From contig OY540820.1 of the NCBI GenBank assembly GCA_961205875.1, positions 10,726,001-10,790,000 of the forward strand: 64,000 nucleotides of DNA, in the 5' to 3' direction. This DNA comes from Sialis fuliginosa (lineage: Eukaryota > Arthropoda > Insecta > Megaloptera > Sialidae). Positions 34,374 through 47,909 of the stretch are shown here, piece by piece. A program made the position numbers and the translations under genes. Position 1 is the first letter of the stretch. Each line of letters starts with the position of its first letter. The notes beneath the pieces were generated by a model that saw nothing but the letters and a program-made list of their open reading frames with translations, made no database searches and had not been told where the DNA came from.

Positions 34374-37260
34374 TACATTTTATCTTAAAATCTTATTGGT
34401 CCTAAAAATAATCAACTATACTTATATGTATTCTATTTTCTCATACAGCAACATGCACGGGTATTTTGAAATTTCGGTAAATGACGCATTTGATTGTTAT
34501 TTAATATATTAGATATGTTATAAACAAATATAAATAAAAATGTTCAAATCTGACTCATATTTTGATATATGAATTGTAAGACGAGCCAAATAGTCTCAAC
34601 AGCTCACATGACTGTTAAATATATTAATTAAAGCTATAACAACATTTAAATAATGCTACGTTTCTCAACAAATTGTTTATTTAGTATTAAATTTTGCAGT
34701 TGTCGTACGTGTGCCAGTTTCTGTGACCCAATTTCGTTTTCTTTCATAATACAAATATCGAAATATCTCTCAGTTGTAGCCATTTTGATTTTTCTAATGA
34801 TTTAATTCTATTATTTAAGGTCTCAATCTATTTCTACACGAATAGGATATGTTAATTTACGGGTCAATTGGCTATCTAGGATGGAGTAAATATTAAGTGC
34901 GGGGAGATTAAAAGAAAAACGTGTTGTGAAACTATATGGTGATAATTTGTTTTATTAATATTAATACGAATGATATATTTTAGGTCATCCAATTTTTTTA
35001 TTACCATGATAAGTGTTCTATAGTGTATTTATTTAAAAAAAATTAAAATTAAAAGGTAGATGTGTTATGCCTTTTTTGTGTACAGTTAGGGTTGCCAGAA
35101 GATCTCTTTTAAAGAGAACATGTTCTCTTTTTGAGCACTGATTTTTTTTTTCTTTTGTTCTCTTTTTTAATGTAGCATATTTTGACTTAATCCTGGTTTT
35201 TATATTAGTATTTGTAAATACATAAACCCCATTAAAAGGTGTCCACAATTTTAATTTGAGTAATGCAATGTTTCAAGATAAAAATCACTAACTCAAAAAC
35301 TAAAAAGGACCTAAAAACGACATTTTGTTGTTATTTTTTTATTTTCTTTCTGGAGAAAGAGTCCCGATTATCTCATATAAGAGTACATATATGTATATAT
35401 GTATATGAGTTTTCATCATCTTTCATGTATCATAGAATTAAAAAAAATCCTGGGTTAGATTTTAGGGGCTATTTTATATGCTACCGGCGACCAGGGGCGA
35501 ACTTTGGCCTAAGAAACTGCTAAGGGCCCGTCATTTCTGGAATCACGAATTTTCAAAAATGGAAGCGAAAAAAAGTATTAAGATTTTATTAACAATTAAA
35601 ATTTGCTAAAAAAAATATTTTGGATTTTGGGTTTTTAACGTGGTGTTTGCTATGGGAACCCTTACCTTTTTAGTTTAAACGTATGTAAAACAAACTATAA
35701 CCAAAGTTACTTATTAATATTATAATAGTTCTCGTTTTACATCTTGAGTTTCTGACAACCCTAGACTTCCCTAGTCTGGACCCGGTTAATCCGGATTTAT
35801 GTTATCATGAAATATTCAATTTATTTAAGTTTTATGATTTTTATCTATAACAGTTACATTTAGGATCTCTAATCTGGATTATCTTTTAACGTGGATGTTT
35901 ACTTACTTTTTCAATTTCATATTAATAATCAGTGGCCTTGTTAGGGTTTGGTGTAACCGGTCCTTGTTGGGGGCAGTGGGCCTAGGAAGGCGGCAAAGCA
36001 GGTCAGAAAAACATTTTTTGGATAAAAAAGTGAATCAAGGAGTAAAAAATCGACCAAGTGTGTGTTGAGCATGTATATGATAGGGTTTCGTAGTCGTTCT
36101 CACTAGCATTATCTTCATCTAACATTCGCTACTTGATAATATGTATCAAGAGTTTTTTCTTGTTGACGAAAGAAGTAAAAAAAGTTATTTAAAAATTTTT
36201 CATAAACTATTTTTGTTATAATTTTCATTGAAAGTACTAATTAAAATCTACATTCTGGATTTTTTTCAGATTTTTTGCATCGATAGTTTAGAAATTAAAG
36301 GGAGGGTACGCTCTGATAACCGTACTTTAAAAAGTAAATATATCGTGACTGAAAGGTTAAAATCAAAATTCATTAACAGCGGAAGGATGTCCGCGACCTT
36401 CTTGGTCTTCCAAATTTACTTCACCATAAAATAGATGAAAATTAAATTTTATTAAAATTGTCAGTAAAAATTTTTTTTTAGTACTTTGGGCTAAATCTAG
36501 GTATAGGAAAAACGTGTATTATTTTTGCAACGGCCTAATATTTCAACATCATTTTAGATTCATTGATGTTTTGTAAAAATATTAATTCGCCCAAGAGTAA
36601 ATTAAGGTACTAAAATAATAAAATTAATTAAATCACCATATGCACTAACTAATTTTTAATATTAGATACTCCTTATATCTTTAAACTCTTACCGTTTGAT
36701 CATAATATATCCACTATATTATATCCTTAATTACGCTACTGCAAGTGACACCCTTTGTAAGTACGTCGAGTGCTTTATGTGTTTGCCATATTCGCACCGC
36801 CCTTGCTACGCTACTGCCGGTTAGAAGCTTGTATAAATAACACCGACCGTGACAAAGAACAACGTCTTACCGCTCTATGATTACAATTTATACTTATCTG
36901 TGGAACATATCTAACTTGGTATGAAACAATAATAACATTGTTGCACATCCCCGGGGTATGAAACATGTTAATAACTTTAGTGCAGCATTGTTTCATTAAA
37001 AATAGGTAAAATATGTAGGATTCAGTAAAAATAATCGTGAGTGAAATAGTTTATATCGTACCTTATCAGTGGCTCTGAAACAATCACAGGTAGGGAAAAT
37101 GAGTAAAATATCTTGCAATAAAAGATTTTGCTTCCTTGCAATATCGAAGATACGAGAAGCTTTGTGATCGTTTTAGATTGAGACAAAAAAAATGTTCTCC
37201 GATTTCAAAATTTTAAATTGATCTTTCCGTTTCACGTCAAGACAAACACTTTTCGTTCCG
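34374..37260. other. AT-rich DNA without supported genes
   Basis: Several 60-86-codon frames here (such as 35263-35523, 36228-36434) lack any domain signature. A GC-richer fragment at 35480-35530 looks like MITE debris. Confidence 0.45.
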
Positions 37261-37440
37261 TGTCTGTCTGTCTGTCCGTCCGTGTGTCCGTCTGTCCCCT
37301 GAATCCTTGTCACACGCATAACTCATGAACCACTGAACCGATATTATTGAAACTTGGTCGGATGGTTGGGTCTGTCTTGAGGACGGTCCCATTTTAAAAT
37401 CATCAAAATCGTGTGCAAGGGGGAGGGGTAATAAAAAAAT
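37255..37440. repeat. CCGTCTGTCTGTCC-type tract with dispersed element tail
   Basis: A GTCTGTCTGTCCGTCCGTG microsatellite is followed by the phrase AACCACTGAACCGATATTATT. Such tracts sit at the ends of retroelement-like repeats; similar tracts are at 52268-52292, 56382-56398 and 63546-63556. Confidence 0.5.
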
Positions 37441-39600
37441 CTTTTAAATGATATACAACACTTAGTATAACTTATATATACTTATATACTTTGGATAACA
37501 ACTTTAAGAGAAAATAGTACCTAAATCTAGGCATAAGCAAAAACGTGCATTATTATTTTTGCAACGACCTAATATATAAGCTCCGCCCTAAAAAAAGATA
37601 ACCGATGAAGTTTGTCTTTCTATTTTTGAATCTATTATAAGCGATTCTAGCCTTTACGGTGGCAGACAACTTCTGAAGGCGATAGTACTTATTAACAAGT
37701 TAGATCTTATTGTTAGTTGCTAATATTATTGTCAGAAATATGTCAAAAGAAAAATTACTTAAAATATTCTCAATAAGCTCCAGTTCAATCCTGTGATCAA
37801 TAAAGAACAGGTCATATATGTATTAGGTATGTTTTCTTTTAATATAAAAAATCAAACAAAACAGTTTTAATACCACTATATAATATAATAACTATTATTA
37901 TATTATTATAAATATATTTGAGTATCCTGTTAAAAACTGTTACAATATGAATCTATCTACATATAGAACAGTTTTAATCAATTTAATAAATATAATTGCA
38001 GATATCTTGAGGCGAATTGAATACTGAATAATATCAGATCTATAAATGTATTTATTGCAAATTCTATTTATAAATTACATTTTTTTTTAAATTCTTTATT
38101 GTCTTAAATTGAATGTTTTCTATTATGGAGTTATCGATTGCGATCTCCTTCAGATGTTATTTAAAAGATAGTTATCAATAAAGTTGATGCGAATGCTACT
38201 TTCTAGTGCGAGATTCATTTATTTTTTACATTGTTCTAATCGTCTTATTTTCCACATAGGTATTATGTTAATCTTTTATATCGATTTCTAAAATAACAAT
38301 ATATGTACCCAAGATAAAAAAATTTTTAAGAAAATAACAAAACCGATTTAAAAAACCCTACAAATAGTGAAAGTGTATAAAATTAAAAATGTTTTTTGAA
38401 GTCTTTTGGCTTGGCCCCGACTTCAAAAACTATTAAATTTCTATTATTAGGTACTTTTCAGTATCTTTAGTCGCTTTGATTTTTTTCTTACAAAGTTTTT
38501 TTATTTTTCCCTTGAAGTCCATAATCAAATTCTGAAAAAAATTATATGGGGTCACCTAGGGAGTATACTCTTTAAAAAAAAGTTAACCGAATAAGTGCAT
38601 TTTTTCGGAATTATTTCCGAAGATACATAAAAAATATATACCTACAGCCGAATTGAAAACCCTCTCCTTTTTTTAAAGTCCATGGTCAGATTTTGATAAA
38701 AATATGGGACCATCCGGGAGTATAATTTAAAAAAAAAATCATCCAAATTGGTGCATGTTTGTCAAAGTTATGTCCTTTTTTACTTCATGTTGCTAAAAAT
38801 TAATTAGAAATAAATTAGTTTAAAATCATTCAAATAATTGGAGATAGTTATAGCAAAAAAAATTATTTTAATCTTACAATAATTTACAAAATTTATCTCA
38901 ATGTAGCGAATCGACCTTAATTTCAATTTTTAATTGTAAATGGTAAGGGTTAATGTTTAAACTGATTTCATGCTAATTTGATAAGACTCTGGGGTCAAAA
39001 AGTAATATTTAATTATTGTTTATGGATACTACAGTGGTGTACTTTCATTCTAAATAAAAACAAATATTAAAAAAAAAAATATTATTATACTGAAAACTTA
39101 TTCTTTTTGTACATTGTTCAATTTTCGAATAAAAAGTCAAAATATTGGTCAGAACAAGTACAAAATTCAAATTTATTCAATTTCAGTAGTACCTACTTTA
39201 AAATATACATAATAGTAGAAAAATGTATTGATTGAATACTATAGAGGTGGGGTAAACAAAATAATTTTCTATTCACTAAATATTACTTTAGAATAACGAG
39301 TTAAAACTGGTACTATCCGATTAAAATAAACAAATATTTAATTGTACATAAATGCATGTGTATTTTATGTATACAGCATGTTTTAAATGTTAATTAAAAA
39401 TTGAACTTTTTTTATCTTAAGATATATAGTTTTAATTTTAATAAATATGTGTAATGTTCAGATAGTTTAATTCAATAATTACTGTTTGATTTACTCAAAA
39501 TAAGAAAAGATACTTTCTTTTTCTTCGTAAATATTTTTTAGCAGGGTTAAGTTTTATTGATTAATTGTAAGACCTATATTCATTCTCATAGCTCACATAT
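37441..39600. other. AT-rich DNA with an internal imperfect duplication
   Basis: At about 38508-38610 and 38675-38780 a phrase (AAGTCCATRATCARATTYTG, then GGGAGTATA) occurs twice in direct orientation with AT-rich filler. No genes. Confidence 0.45.
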
Positions 39601-39601
39601 A

Positions 39602-39983
39602 CAGTGTATTCCAAGTTGATTAAGACATAGGAAATTTAACATGGGGACAATTAGAAATGTTGTAGTAACCGTTGGTCAAATTTAACGATGTGTGATTGGT
39701 GCATTTTGAAATGCCGACTCGAAGTTAACTGATAAATTTTAAATTAGTCAACAGTATTTTGTTTTCAACTTTAATTTCATTAATTTAAGCATCGTAGACA
39801 AAATTATAATAATATTTTTTGGCAGATATAAATTTGAAAACAAAATACTATTTTATTAAATTTTGTGGCGGCATTTCAAAATGCACCAATGACACATCGT
39901 TAAATTTGACCAAAGGTTACTACAACACTTCTAATTGCCCCCATGTTAAATTTCCTATGTCTTAATCAACTTGGAATACACTG
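39602..39983. mobile_element. Intact CAGTGTATTCCAAGTTGATT MITE
   Basis: A 382-base element with inverted arms of about 150 bases each, flanked by TA (39600-39601, 39984-39985). It is the uninterrupted counterpart of the nested element at 9833-11234. Confidence 0.88.
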
Positions 39984-40068
39984 TATGTTCATTCATGTTC
40001 ATATATTAAAAAATAATGGAGGTTATAACTTTACATATTCAATAAAAAAATCAAGTTTGTAAACCATA

Positions 40069-40234
40069 CATAGACTTATAGAAGGGACTGAGCATTCCCT
40101 ATCCAGCTGTGAAGTAAATACTGGCAAAAAAGTGTGAGAAAGACAAAAGAAGGACTGTTTGGCCAATACCTGTCTCTTTCTAGAATCAGTCGCTTTGCTT
40201 CTTTCAAGAGAGTGGTCCATTCTATAAGTCTATG
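40069..40234. mobile_element. Small MITE with CATAGACTTATAGAA ends
   Basis: The left CATAGACTTATAGAA and right TTCTATAAGTCTATG are inverted. The interior AGAAAGAGACAGG phrase (minus strand) is shared with the element at 54531-54745. Confidence 0.65.
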
Positions 40235-42616
40235 CATATAGTTTAATGTGACGGAAGGACAGACAAACGAATAAACGACAAAGTGAGATTACTAAAGTAC
40301 TGGTTTAGACCTACGGAATCCTAAAAATTGATGATAATGATAGAAGAGGAATACATTTTTTAAATGTTCTTAAAATATTATTATTAAAATTGACATACAT
40401 CCTGTGTATAAAGGAAATCCATTGTTGACCCGCTACTGTTTGTTCTCGCAAATCATTTAATTGTTGATGTTGTTGGCGCCATAGATAACACGAGCACCCA
40501 CGACTGATAAACATGGTCGATCTACACTTACACGTAATAAGAGAATGATTTTCAAGCTCTATTTTTAATGTTTCTGTTTTACAAACAGATTTTGACCTTT
40601 AATGATACAGAAATGTAAATTGTGTCTACAGTTTTAAACGTAATAGATAATCTTGTATAATACCTAGTTCTATTTATTTATTTAAACATGCTAATTAACT
40701 CTGTCTACTCATTAAATATTTATTTCATTAATTTTTTATTTGGTTCTTACTTTCATATACTTCCTAAGTTCTTCCGTACAGGAAACAAATTTAATTAGTT
40801 ACTATTGTTTTACCGCATGCCGCAGGGGCTCGAAATTTGTAGTTACGCCACTGGTCTAGTAGATTTTAGATTAAAAAATAGTTTAAAAATACCTACCTGT
40901 ATGTACTACTGACTTAAGATAAGAAGATTATAGATTTTATAAGTTTAACATTATCATATTATAAATCAGGAAACTTTAATTGTCTCTTATAGGTATATGC
41001 ACTGAAAGACTTATAATTAATTCATACACTAATTTTCGTTTAAATTGATGCTATTTTAAAATTTGGTACTATAATATAATAATAAAGTATTTATGCATAT
41101 TATTAATTTTCTTTTATTAAATATAAATTATTTATTTATTATTATCGTTTTCAGTTTATTTTCAAAAAACATTTTGAAGTAATAAATATTGTTGCAGATC
41201 TTTAACAAGCTTGTAGGTATTTTTATTGAACAAAACCATGCATACTTTATTTCAGGGTATGAAATTATCAAGATAATTATACAACATGGGTCTGATTTTA
41301 TGAAAGTAAGTAATTATCTTATTTTCCTTCTTTAAGTTATAATAAATAAAACATATTTTATATATTCTTACCTTTTTTAACAATAAATAAAAAACAAATG
41401 AGTACACATAATCAAACCAACTGTCATAATTAAAACTGTGTCAAACGCAAATGATCGGAGAAATCCCGTAATAGCGGAGTATCATTTATCAATTTTCCTA
41501 TTGCTATTTTTTATTATCAAGATAATTATTAAATGATATTTAACATGTTAATTATCGTGTTAACTATAATAATTAATATTAAAAATTATCATTTCGCACC
41601 CTTTTTTTATGAAAGCATGAATTTTTTTTCGTTTGCTAACATTTCAACTTTTATAACTAGTCGAGTCAATATTTCATTAATTAACTAAGTATATTAGTTG
41701 CTATTAAGTTTTTTTTTTATATTTGAAATGTAGATACTTAATTAAGTATTACGCTATTACGCCAAAGAATTTGACCGATTGAAAAAGAAAATATTCATGA
41801 AATGTTTCTCACGTGTAGATGTAATATAAAAAGTTGGCAAGTGAACATTAAGGCGCCAAATTTTAACGTGTATTTTTACCTCTGCGTTTAAAATTAGCGT
41901 CCTTCCTTACATGTGAGATTGTTTCTTGCAGGTCCGTCGCCAACTTTTGCATCGTTGAAATAATATTTACGCAGCTCGGAAATGAATTGCTGTCAATTTA
42001 TTATTTTTGTTTTCGTAATCGACGATATAATTTTCAAAAACTGATTTGAATCGTACAATCGTACATATATTTAAAAAGTCATAAATTCTATATAGGTATT
42101 AGATTGTTTCTACTTACAAAAACATTAATTTTAGTGATAGTTTTTTTGCCATTTAAATAACATGGGAAAATAATTCTATAGTACTAAAGTTGGTAATACT
42201 GATACATGAAATTTTTTAAGGACATTATTTTATAGAAAATAAAATTATCTATAAAAGTGTCTACAAAGTTAAGTTCCTCAACACATTGGATCAAAAGTTA
42301 CAGGCATTCAAAGTGATTTATTTGTTAAAATTACGTCTATAGTCTATAACTAATTTAAACGCCTGTGTTATTGGTTTGCTCTTATATCCACGTTTCAATC
42401 TATCGGTTTTAATTAACTTCCTCATTATAGGAGCATTCAAAACTGAACTTATTGTTAGTTACAGATTGACTAAATTACTTTAATTGTTCCATATTGTTTA
42501 GAATTTCTCTCCAAAGAAACACATCCAGGTTTTATGATTGCATATACATTGTTAATCCAATCTATAACAGTGGATCTCAAAATATTTTATTTAAAAATCT
42601 AAAATATAAGATTCTC
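40235..42616. other. AT-rich DNA without supported genes
   Basis: A retroelement-tail-like phrase (ACGACAAAGTGAGATTA) occurs at about 40275 and a CGCCACTGGTC MITE-end fragment near 40845. Otherwise featureless. Confidence 0.45.
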
Positions 42617-42766
42617 AAATTTTGTAGATTAAATTATTTTTCGAATAATTTAAAATATCGTAGCACCCAATTGACACCTTTACGGAATCGTTTGAAAACC
42701 ACTTATCTACTTTTTGTAGACAGTATAATTTAAATTAGTCGAAAAATAATTTAATCTACAAAATTT
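42617..42766. repeat. Hairpin with 28-bp perfect arms
   Basis: 42617-42644 and 42739-42766 are exact reverse complements around a 94-base loop. It ends 14 bases left of the Tc1-like element. Element type unknown. Confidence 0.8.
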
Positions 42767-42780
42767 AAAAAATATATCTA

Positions 42781-43362
42781 CAGTATTGTGCAAATTAATG
42801 GAATCAGAGGCAATTATTATGGTAAAACCGTTTATTGCTTGTAAAATAATTTTTTTTACAAAACTATGTAACTACTATTACGCTAATTAATAGGAAATAT
42901 ATCCCTCTTTGGCTCCAATAACTGCTTTTACTCGTTTTGGCATGGACTCCACTAGTTTTTGACAGTTTTCAGAGATCCTCTCATTCCGATACCAAACCTG
43001 AATGATCGCTTCTATCATCTTTGTTTTTGTAGTGCAGTCGCTTTTGCACAGTCTAGCTTTGGAAATGGTATATAAATTCACAATAGGGTTCAGATCAGGT
43101 GAATTCCCGGGGCAATCTAGAACAGTTATCTCATTATCCTGGAAATATTTCAACATTTCCTTCGACTTGTGGCAGGGAGCAGAGTCCTGTTGAAGAATTG
43201 CTCCTTCTTGGGGTTGGCAATTTTCAAGTTCTTTGTTCAAATAGTGTTCCAACATGGATTTATATTTTTGGCTGTTCATCATGTCTTCGATTGGCACCAA
43301 AGATTCAACCCCCCTGGAAAATGAAAAACATCAGAATGATTCCATTAATTTGCACAATACTG
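42781..43362 (-). mobile_element. Internally deleted Tc1/mariner element
   Basis: It has perfect 26-base terminal inverted repeats (42781-42806, 43337-43362; outer CAGTATTGTGCAAATTAATG), bounded by TA on each side. At 582 bases it is less than half of a normal Tc1 element. The ends are identical, so the insertion is probably recent or its ends are under little decay. Confidence 0.92.
42887..43300 (-). pseudogene. Tc1-like DD34E transposase, C-terminal fragment
   Basis: 137 codons of the catalytic half. QQDSAPCH carries the second Asp, and PGNSPDLNPIVNLY is the usual third-residue motif NPIENLW with Glu changed to Val and Trp to Tyr. The N-terminal DNA-binding domains and first Asp are deleted. 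It cannot encode an active enzyme. Confidence 0.9.
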
Positions 43363-43364
43363 TA

Positions 43365-45429
43365 TATAATCTACTAACAATAAGTAGACTATATTATTTT
43401 AGATACCTAATATTACAATTTGAAATAACATACATATTCATTATTATCATATATTATTATTATTATTCGGATATTTCCTTAGCTTTTTCCCAGATGTACA
43501 TATTTAAAAACGGACCATGTGGTAACCTTATTTTACGACCATTCAGTATATTTATGTATTATGAATGCATATATATGAGCACGTACGTGTTTTTAAATTT
43601 AAAAATGTTTTGCTTTCGACAAATTTCAGCAAGCAGATGATGAAACCATTAAAACAAATGTTTGTACTTTTTCAGTGGGCCGGGTATTTTATTTTTGTAT
43701 ACTTTTATTGTCTGTTATTCTGTATATAGATACATGTACTTGGCAACGGTATTATTTTATGTAATATTTTTCTTAAAATGCATTTTTGGTACCAGTGTAA
43801 TGAGTAGATTATTATAGATATTTTATCAATATTCAACTAAACTAAAAAACAAAATTTAATCAAAATCGGTTTAATTAGTTATGCGTATGGCTAAAAGTGT
43901 TTGTTTTGATCTGAAGCTGGAAAATCAAATGGAAATTTTGAAACAATAGAACAATTTTTTTCTACTTTTAGAATAGATCGCATAACTTCCTCTATCCTTC
44001 GGTTATGGCGAGGATGCAAAACTAAATACATCAGACAGTATGCTTATATACAAAATGAACAGTTATAACTGTCTGTTTTATCGTTATTATTTAATTGCAT
44101 TGCAGTTTTTTGATTCGCAGACCATCTGTTTATAATGGTCACATATTGACATTAAGTATCGGTACAATATTTATTTGAAATGCTAAAAGATAGTTCTTGA
44201 AAAATCGAGCAAGTGGAAGAAAGTTTGTGAAAGATTGTACATCTCTATGGGGAATAAATGAAATAAGTATTGAGCTATATATTTTATTTGAAAAACAAAC
44301 CTCTAAAAAAACACACTTTATATAAATAAAATATCTTATTAAAATATTAATTGTATTTTATAAAAGTTGATGATATTGAAGATGCAATTCTTGTCGACTG
44401 GATTACTCCTTCCTCAACAACTCAGTAGTGTTCATATTTTTGCAGTTGATTCTATATTATTGTAGGGTTGTTTCACAAGGGATACATGATGGAATATCAT
44501 AAAAGTTACTTAAAAAATACACCCATAAAGCGATAATATATATAATTATGTACAATTCATTATTAGTATTACTTAATAAAAGGCAGTACCTAGATATAAT
44601 CTTTATTATTTATTTTTGCAGCTATAAATATTATGCTTTATTAGTAAAACATCATTTAATTTTATTATTATAAATTATAAATGTTTAATAATAATAATTA
44701 TTAATTATATCTATATCTTTTTAAAAATAAGTAAATATTATTATATATTATCAAATATTTTATTGTTATCAGCATTATTTATCAATAATTACATCTTTAA
44801 TAAAAAATACCTATATAAAATTGTTCTCTAAGACTTCCTAATCAAATAAAGTGGCGTGGCGCGTAATAATATAAATAAATGTGTATTAATAAACGTAAAA
44901 AACATTCAGTAGACAACATTATCTTAATAGAAGTACTGATTTATGAACTTTTTAATCATTACTATTAGTCTATTTTTATATAACTATTCCCTAATGTCTT
45001 CTATTATCTATTAATAGATTAGGGATTATTTTGTGTTCTTTTTAAACTAAATATAATTTAGTTTTAAGTTCAACGATCTTGCTTTTGACACTTTTAAGAT
45101 GCGTGTTCTTTAAGGTCATCTAATTTCTATCGCATTTTGACCTGTAATTAAACGAAAAAGAAATATTATTTTGATGTATTATACAGGCAATAAACAATGT
45201 GTTTGTAAAGTATTAATTGATTAGAAGAAATTCTGAAATAAAACATTTAATTTTAATTTTGAATGTAAGTAATCGATGACATACCCTTTTTTGAACATAT
45301 TTATTATGTGTAGATATGTAAAAATTTAAAATTATTATTAAAAAAAATTGCTAGGTATCAAATTGTTATGAAATTGTTCGATATTTTAAAACAGTGAGTG
45401 GTCACAATGTAAATGCTATGCATTTTATT
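43365..45429. other. AT-rich DNA without supported genes
   Basis: A fragment near 43860 (TCAAAATCGGTTTAATTAG) resembles repeat tails. A 128-codon frame overlapping the element end at 43254-43640 is a chance frame. Confidence 0.45.
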
Positions 45430-45598
45430 TTAAGTCGCCGATTGTACTTATCGCGCATGCGTCCTGGTTATGATATGTACGATTTCATTCGCTACGTCTG
45501 TGTGTGTGTTGTCATTTATATTTAATACCTAGCAGATAGCGTTAGCTAGAAGCTAATTTGCATTTGCGCTCAAGAAAAAAATTCTTTATAATACCGTG
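45430..45598 (-). mobile_element. Truncated MITE related to 50730-51012
   Basis: It shares GCATGCG, TCATTTATATTTAATACCT and GCAGATAGCGTTAGCTAG with the inverse of the 50730 element, and ends in TTTATAATACCG. Confidence 0.65.
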
Positions 45599-46419
45599 TA
45601 TTAATTTCTCTAAAACAAAATTGGCCTTTTGTTAGTTTCTATATAGTTTTACTTTTCAATCCAGAGGCTATTTAATTAGTTAGTTTAACTATTTTTCAAT
45701 AAAAGACAATTTATTTACACAATATTCACAAAAAATTGCCTTTCCAATAACACCAAATATGACTTATATTATCATTTAGAAAAGTATTTCATAGCTATGA
45801 AGTCATGAATAAAAATAATAAACAAAAGACTGCTTAAAAGGTGCACTTAAACCTATTAATCTTTCATTAAGACATTTTTTGGACATAATTGATATAGTTG
45901 CACAAATAAAACGCCAGGTCCTTACATTTGACTAACCCTGTACAATATCGGCTAACTTTTGACATTAAAAGCAGATAGAGCTCTTTTTCGAGCACTAATA
46001 AAAATGTATTGATCAACAGAGTTTCACCTTATTATCATGTAAAATATATTTCATATAAATTATTTGTTAATTAAAAGCATTTATGAAATTAAATAAGACG
46101 ATATACACGTGCTTTTAGCATGCTGATAAAATTATTAGTATCACATGATTTTCAATAAAAACTTAACACCAGTATAATGTAGATGTAATTTTTGTTTATT
46201 GTACATGTTTATACAGTAGAGGTATGATGATTCGAACAATTGAGTTCAATAATAAATTGCATTTAATTTGGGTACTTTATATATTTCACAATTAACAAGA
46301 TTAATACGTATAATAAATGTAAGTTCTTATCTATTACTGTAGAATAAAGTTTCCTGGCCCTCTTGGAAACTCCCTTTTCCATCTCGTGTCCATGTTATTA
46401 TATAAACCTTAAGACGAAA

Positions 46420-46449
46420 GACAATCAGATTACCTGTAATCTGATTGTC
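46420..46449. repeat. Short perfect hairpin
   Basis: GACAATCAGATTA is mirrored by TAATCTGATTGTC around a four-base loop. Confidence 0.7.
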
Positions 46450-46543
46450 GACTCACAAGAAAACACAAGAAAAATGAGAATGCAAAGTATTGCAAAGCAA
46501 CACGAAGGAGCTATCAGAAGAGGATGAAGTCCAGCTAACTATA

Positions 46544-46699
46544 CAGTGAAACGTTGTTAGTACGTTTTGCTTTAGTAATACATTTTTGCCATAGATCGTT
46601 TTTTAAATCTCGGAATTTTCATAAAACTTCATGTTAAAATATTTCGTTAGTGCGTGTTTTCCCAAAGCCCCTTAAAAAACGTACGATAGAGTTTCCACT
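46544..46699. mobile_element. Small pogo-like MITE
   Basis: The left CAGTGAAACGTTGTTAGTACG and right CGTACGATAGAGTTTCCACT are imperfect inverted ends near TA. About 156 bases, non-coding. Confidence 0.55.
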
Positions 46700-46703
46700 A
46701 TAT

Positions 46704-47329
46704 ATAAAAAATAAAAATAAAGTAATCGTGATATTTGAACTCGAGATTTCAACCGAATTACATGTTTGTAGGGGTCCTAAATCGAGTACAAAATTTATCC
46801 TTTGAAATTTTTAAACTTAAAGTTCTTGTGTACAGTAAGAACAATCCCTAAACCGGAAACGGATGTCGGATACACAATGCCTAATGTTGTCAATCGAGTA
46901 AAAATGCACTGAATTTCTTACTTGCGAGTATTATCTCACTCACTTATATTAAAAATTATTTAAAAAGATATTAAAGAACATGGAAGTCATGTATGGTTCT
47001 CCATACCGATATTTTAATATTAATATTTGTATTTATATTTAATTTAAAAAGTTTACTTAATATAGATATTTATCTAAATTCTCGCTTACACACGAACAAA
47101 TATATGTATACCTGTCTATATTCTTATAAGTAGGTAATATATTATCTCACCTTCATACATGTTATTTATGACAGAATGATTTTGTTGTGAAATAATCCCT
47201 ATGGTGACAAAAAAAGTTCAGGTAGTTGTGGGTCATCCAATTCATAATCACCTACATAGAAATATAATAATGTTTTACAGTAAATATTTACGACTTTTCT
47301 TGTAGCCTGTAACTGTAGAATACATACAT
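46704..47329. other. AT-rich DNA, nothing recognised
   Basis: A GAACATGGAAGT fragment shared with about 6992 is the only repeat noticed. Confidence 0.45.
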
Positions 47330-47904
47330 AAGGTACTGGCACCAGTTATGGCCGCTATAAGAGCAAGGTTTACTGTTTTTGTGATTGTCGGGCTTCTTTT
47401 TTGTAATTCTCACGAACTCATGTTACTAATAAAACAAGTAACTCTTTATTTAATCAATTTAATTACCAGAGTCCGCAAATATAGTTAGTTTTTTAAAGTA
47501 TAACCTTTTATTTTGTTTATGCATTTTCTCCATAGTAATAGATGAAGTAAAACCAGTAATGAGCACGTAGTGATGGACACTTGTTAATGATTACAAAATG
47601 ATAAGTAGGTACTACGACACAAAAGATATAAAAGAAATAATCGTCAAATTTGAAACAATGTAAGCAGTTGCTATGTTAATATAATAATTAATAAATAAAT
47701 TATACTAATAATTAATTTATATGTCCACCATTTTGACACCTATTGGCCGATTGTTATCAAATCACGTTGTAAGACAGTTAATTGTATATAGATTAATATT
47801 CAGAAATGGTAGTAATCAAATATCAACAAATATTTCTAATTCAGTACATTTAATTAAAAAATAGCCATTACTGGGGTCATATCCAAGACTGGTGCCAGTA
47901 CCTT
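47330..47904 (+). mobile_element. AAGGTACTGGCACCAGT MITE, best full copy
   Basis: The left end AAGGTACTGGCACCAGTTAT and the right end AAGACTGGTGCCAGTACCTT are inverted over about 17 bases and lie next to TA. No open frame. This copy defines the family termini best. Confidence 0.9.
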
Positions 47905-47909
47905 ATATC

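Noticed and set aside
43254-43640. 128-codon plus-strand frame
   Set aside because: It starts antisense inside the Tc1-like element and runs into AT-rich DNA; no family match.
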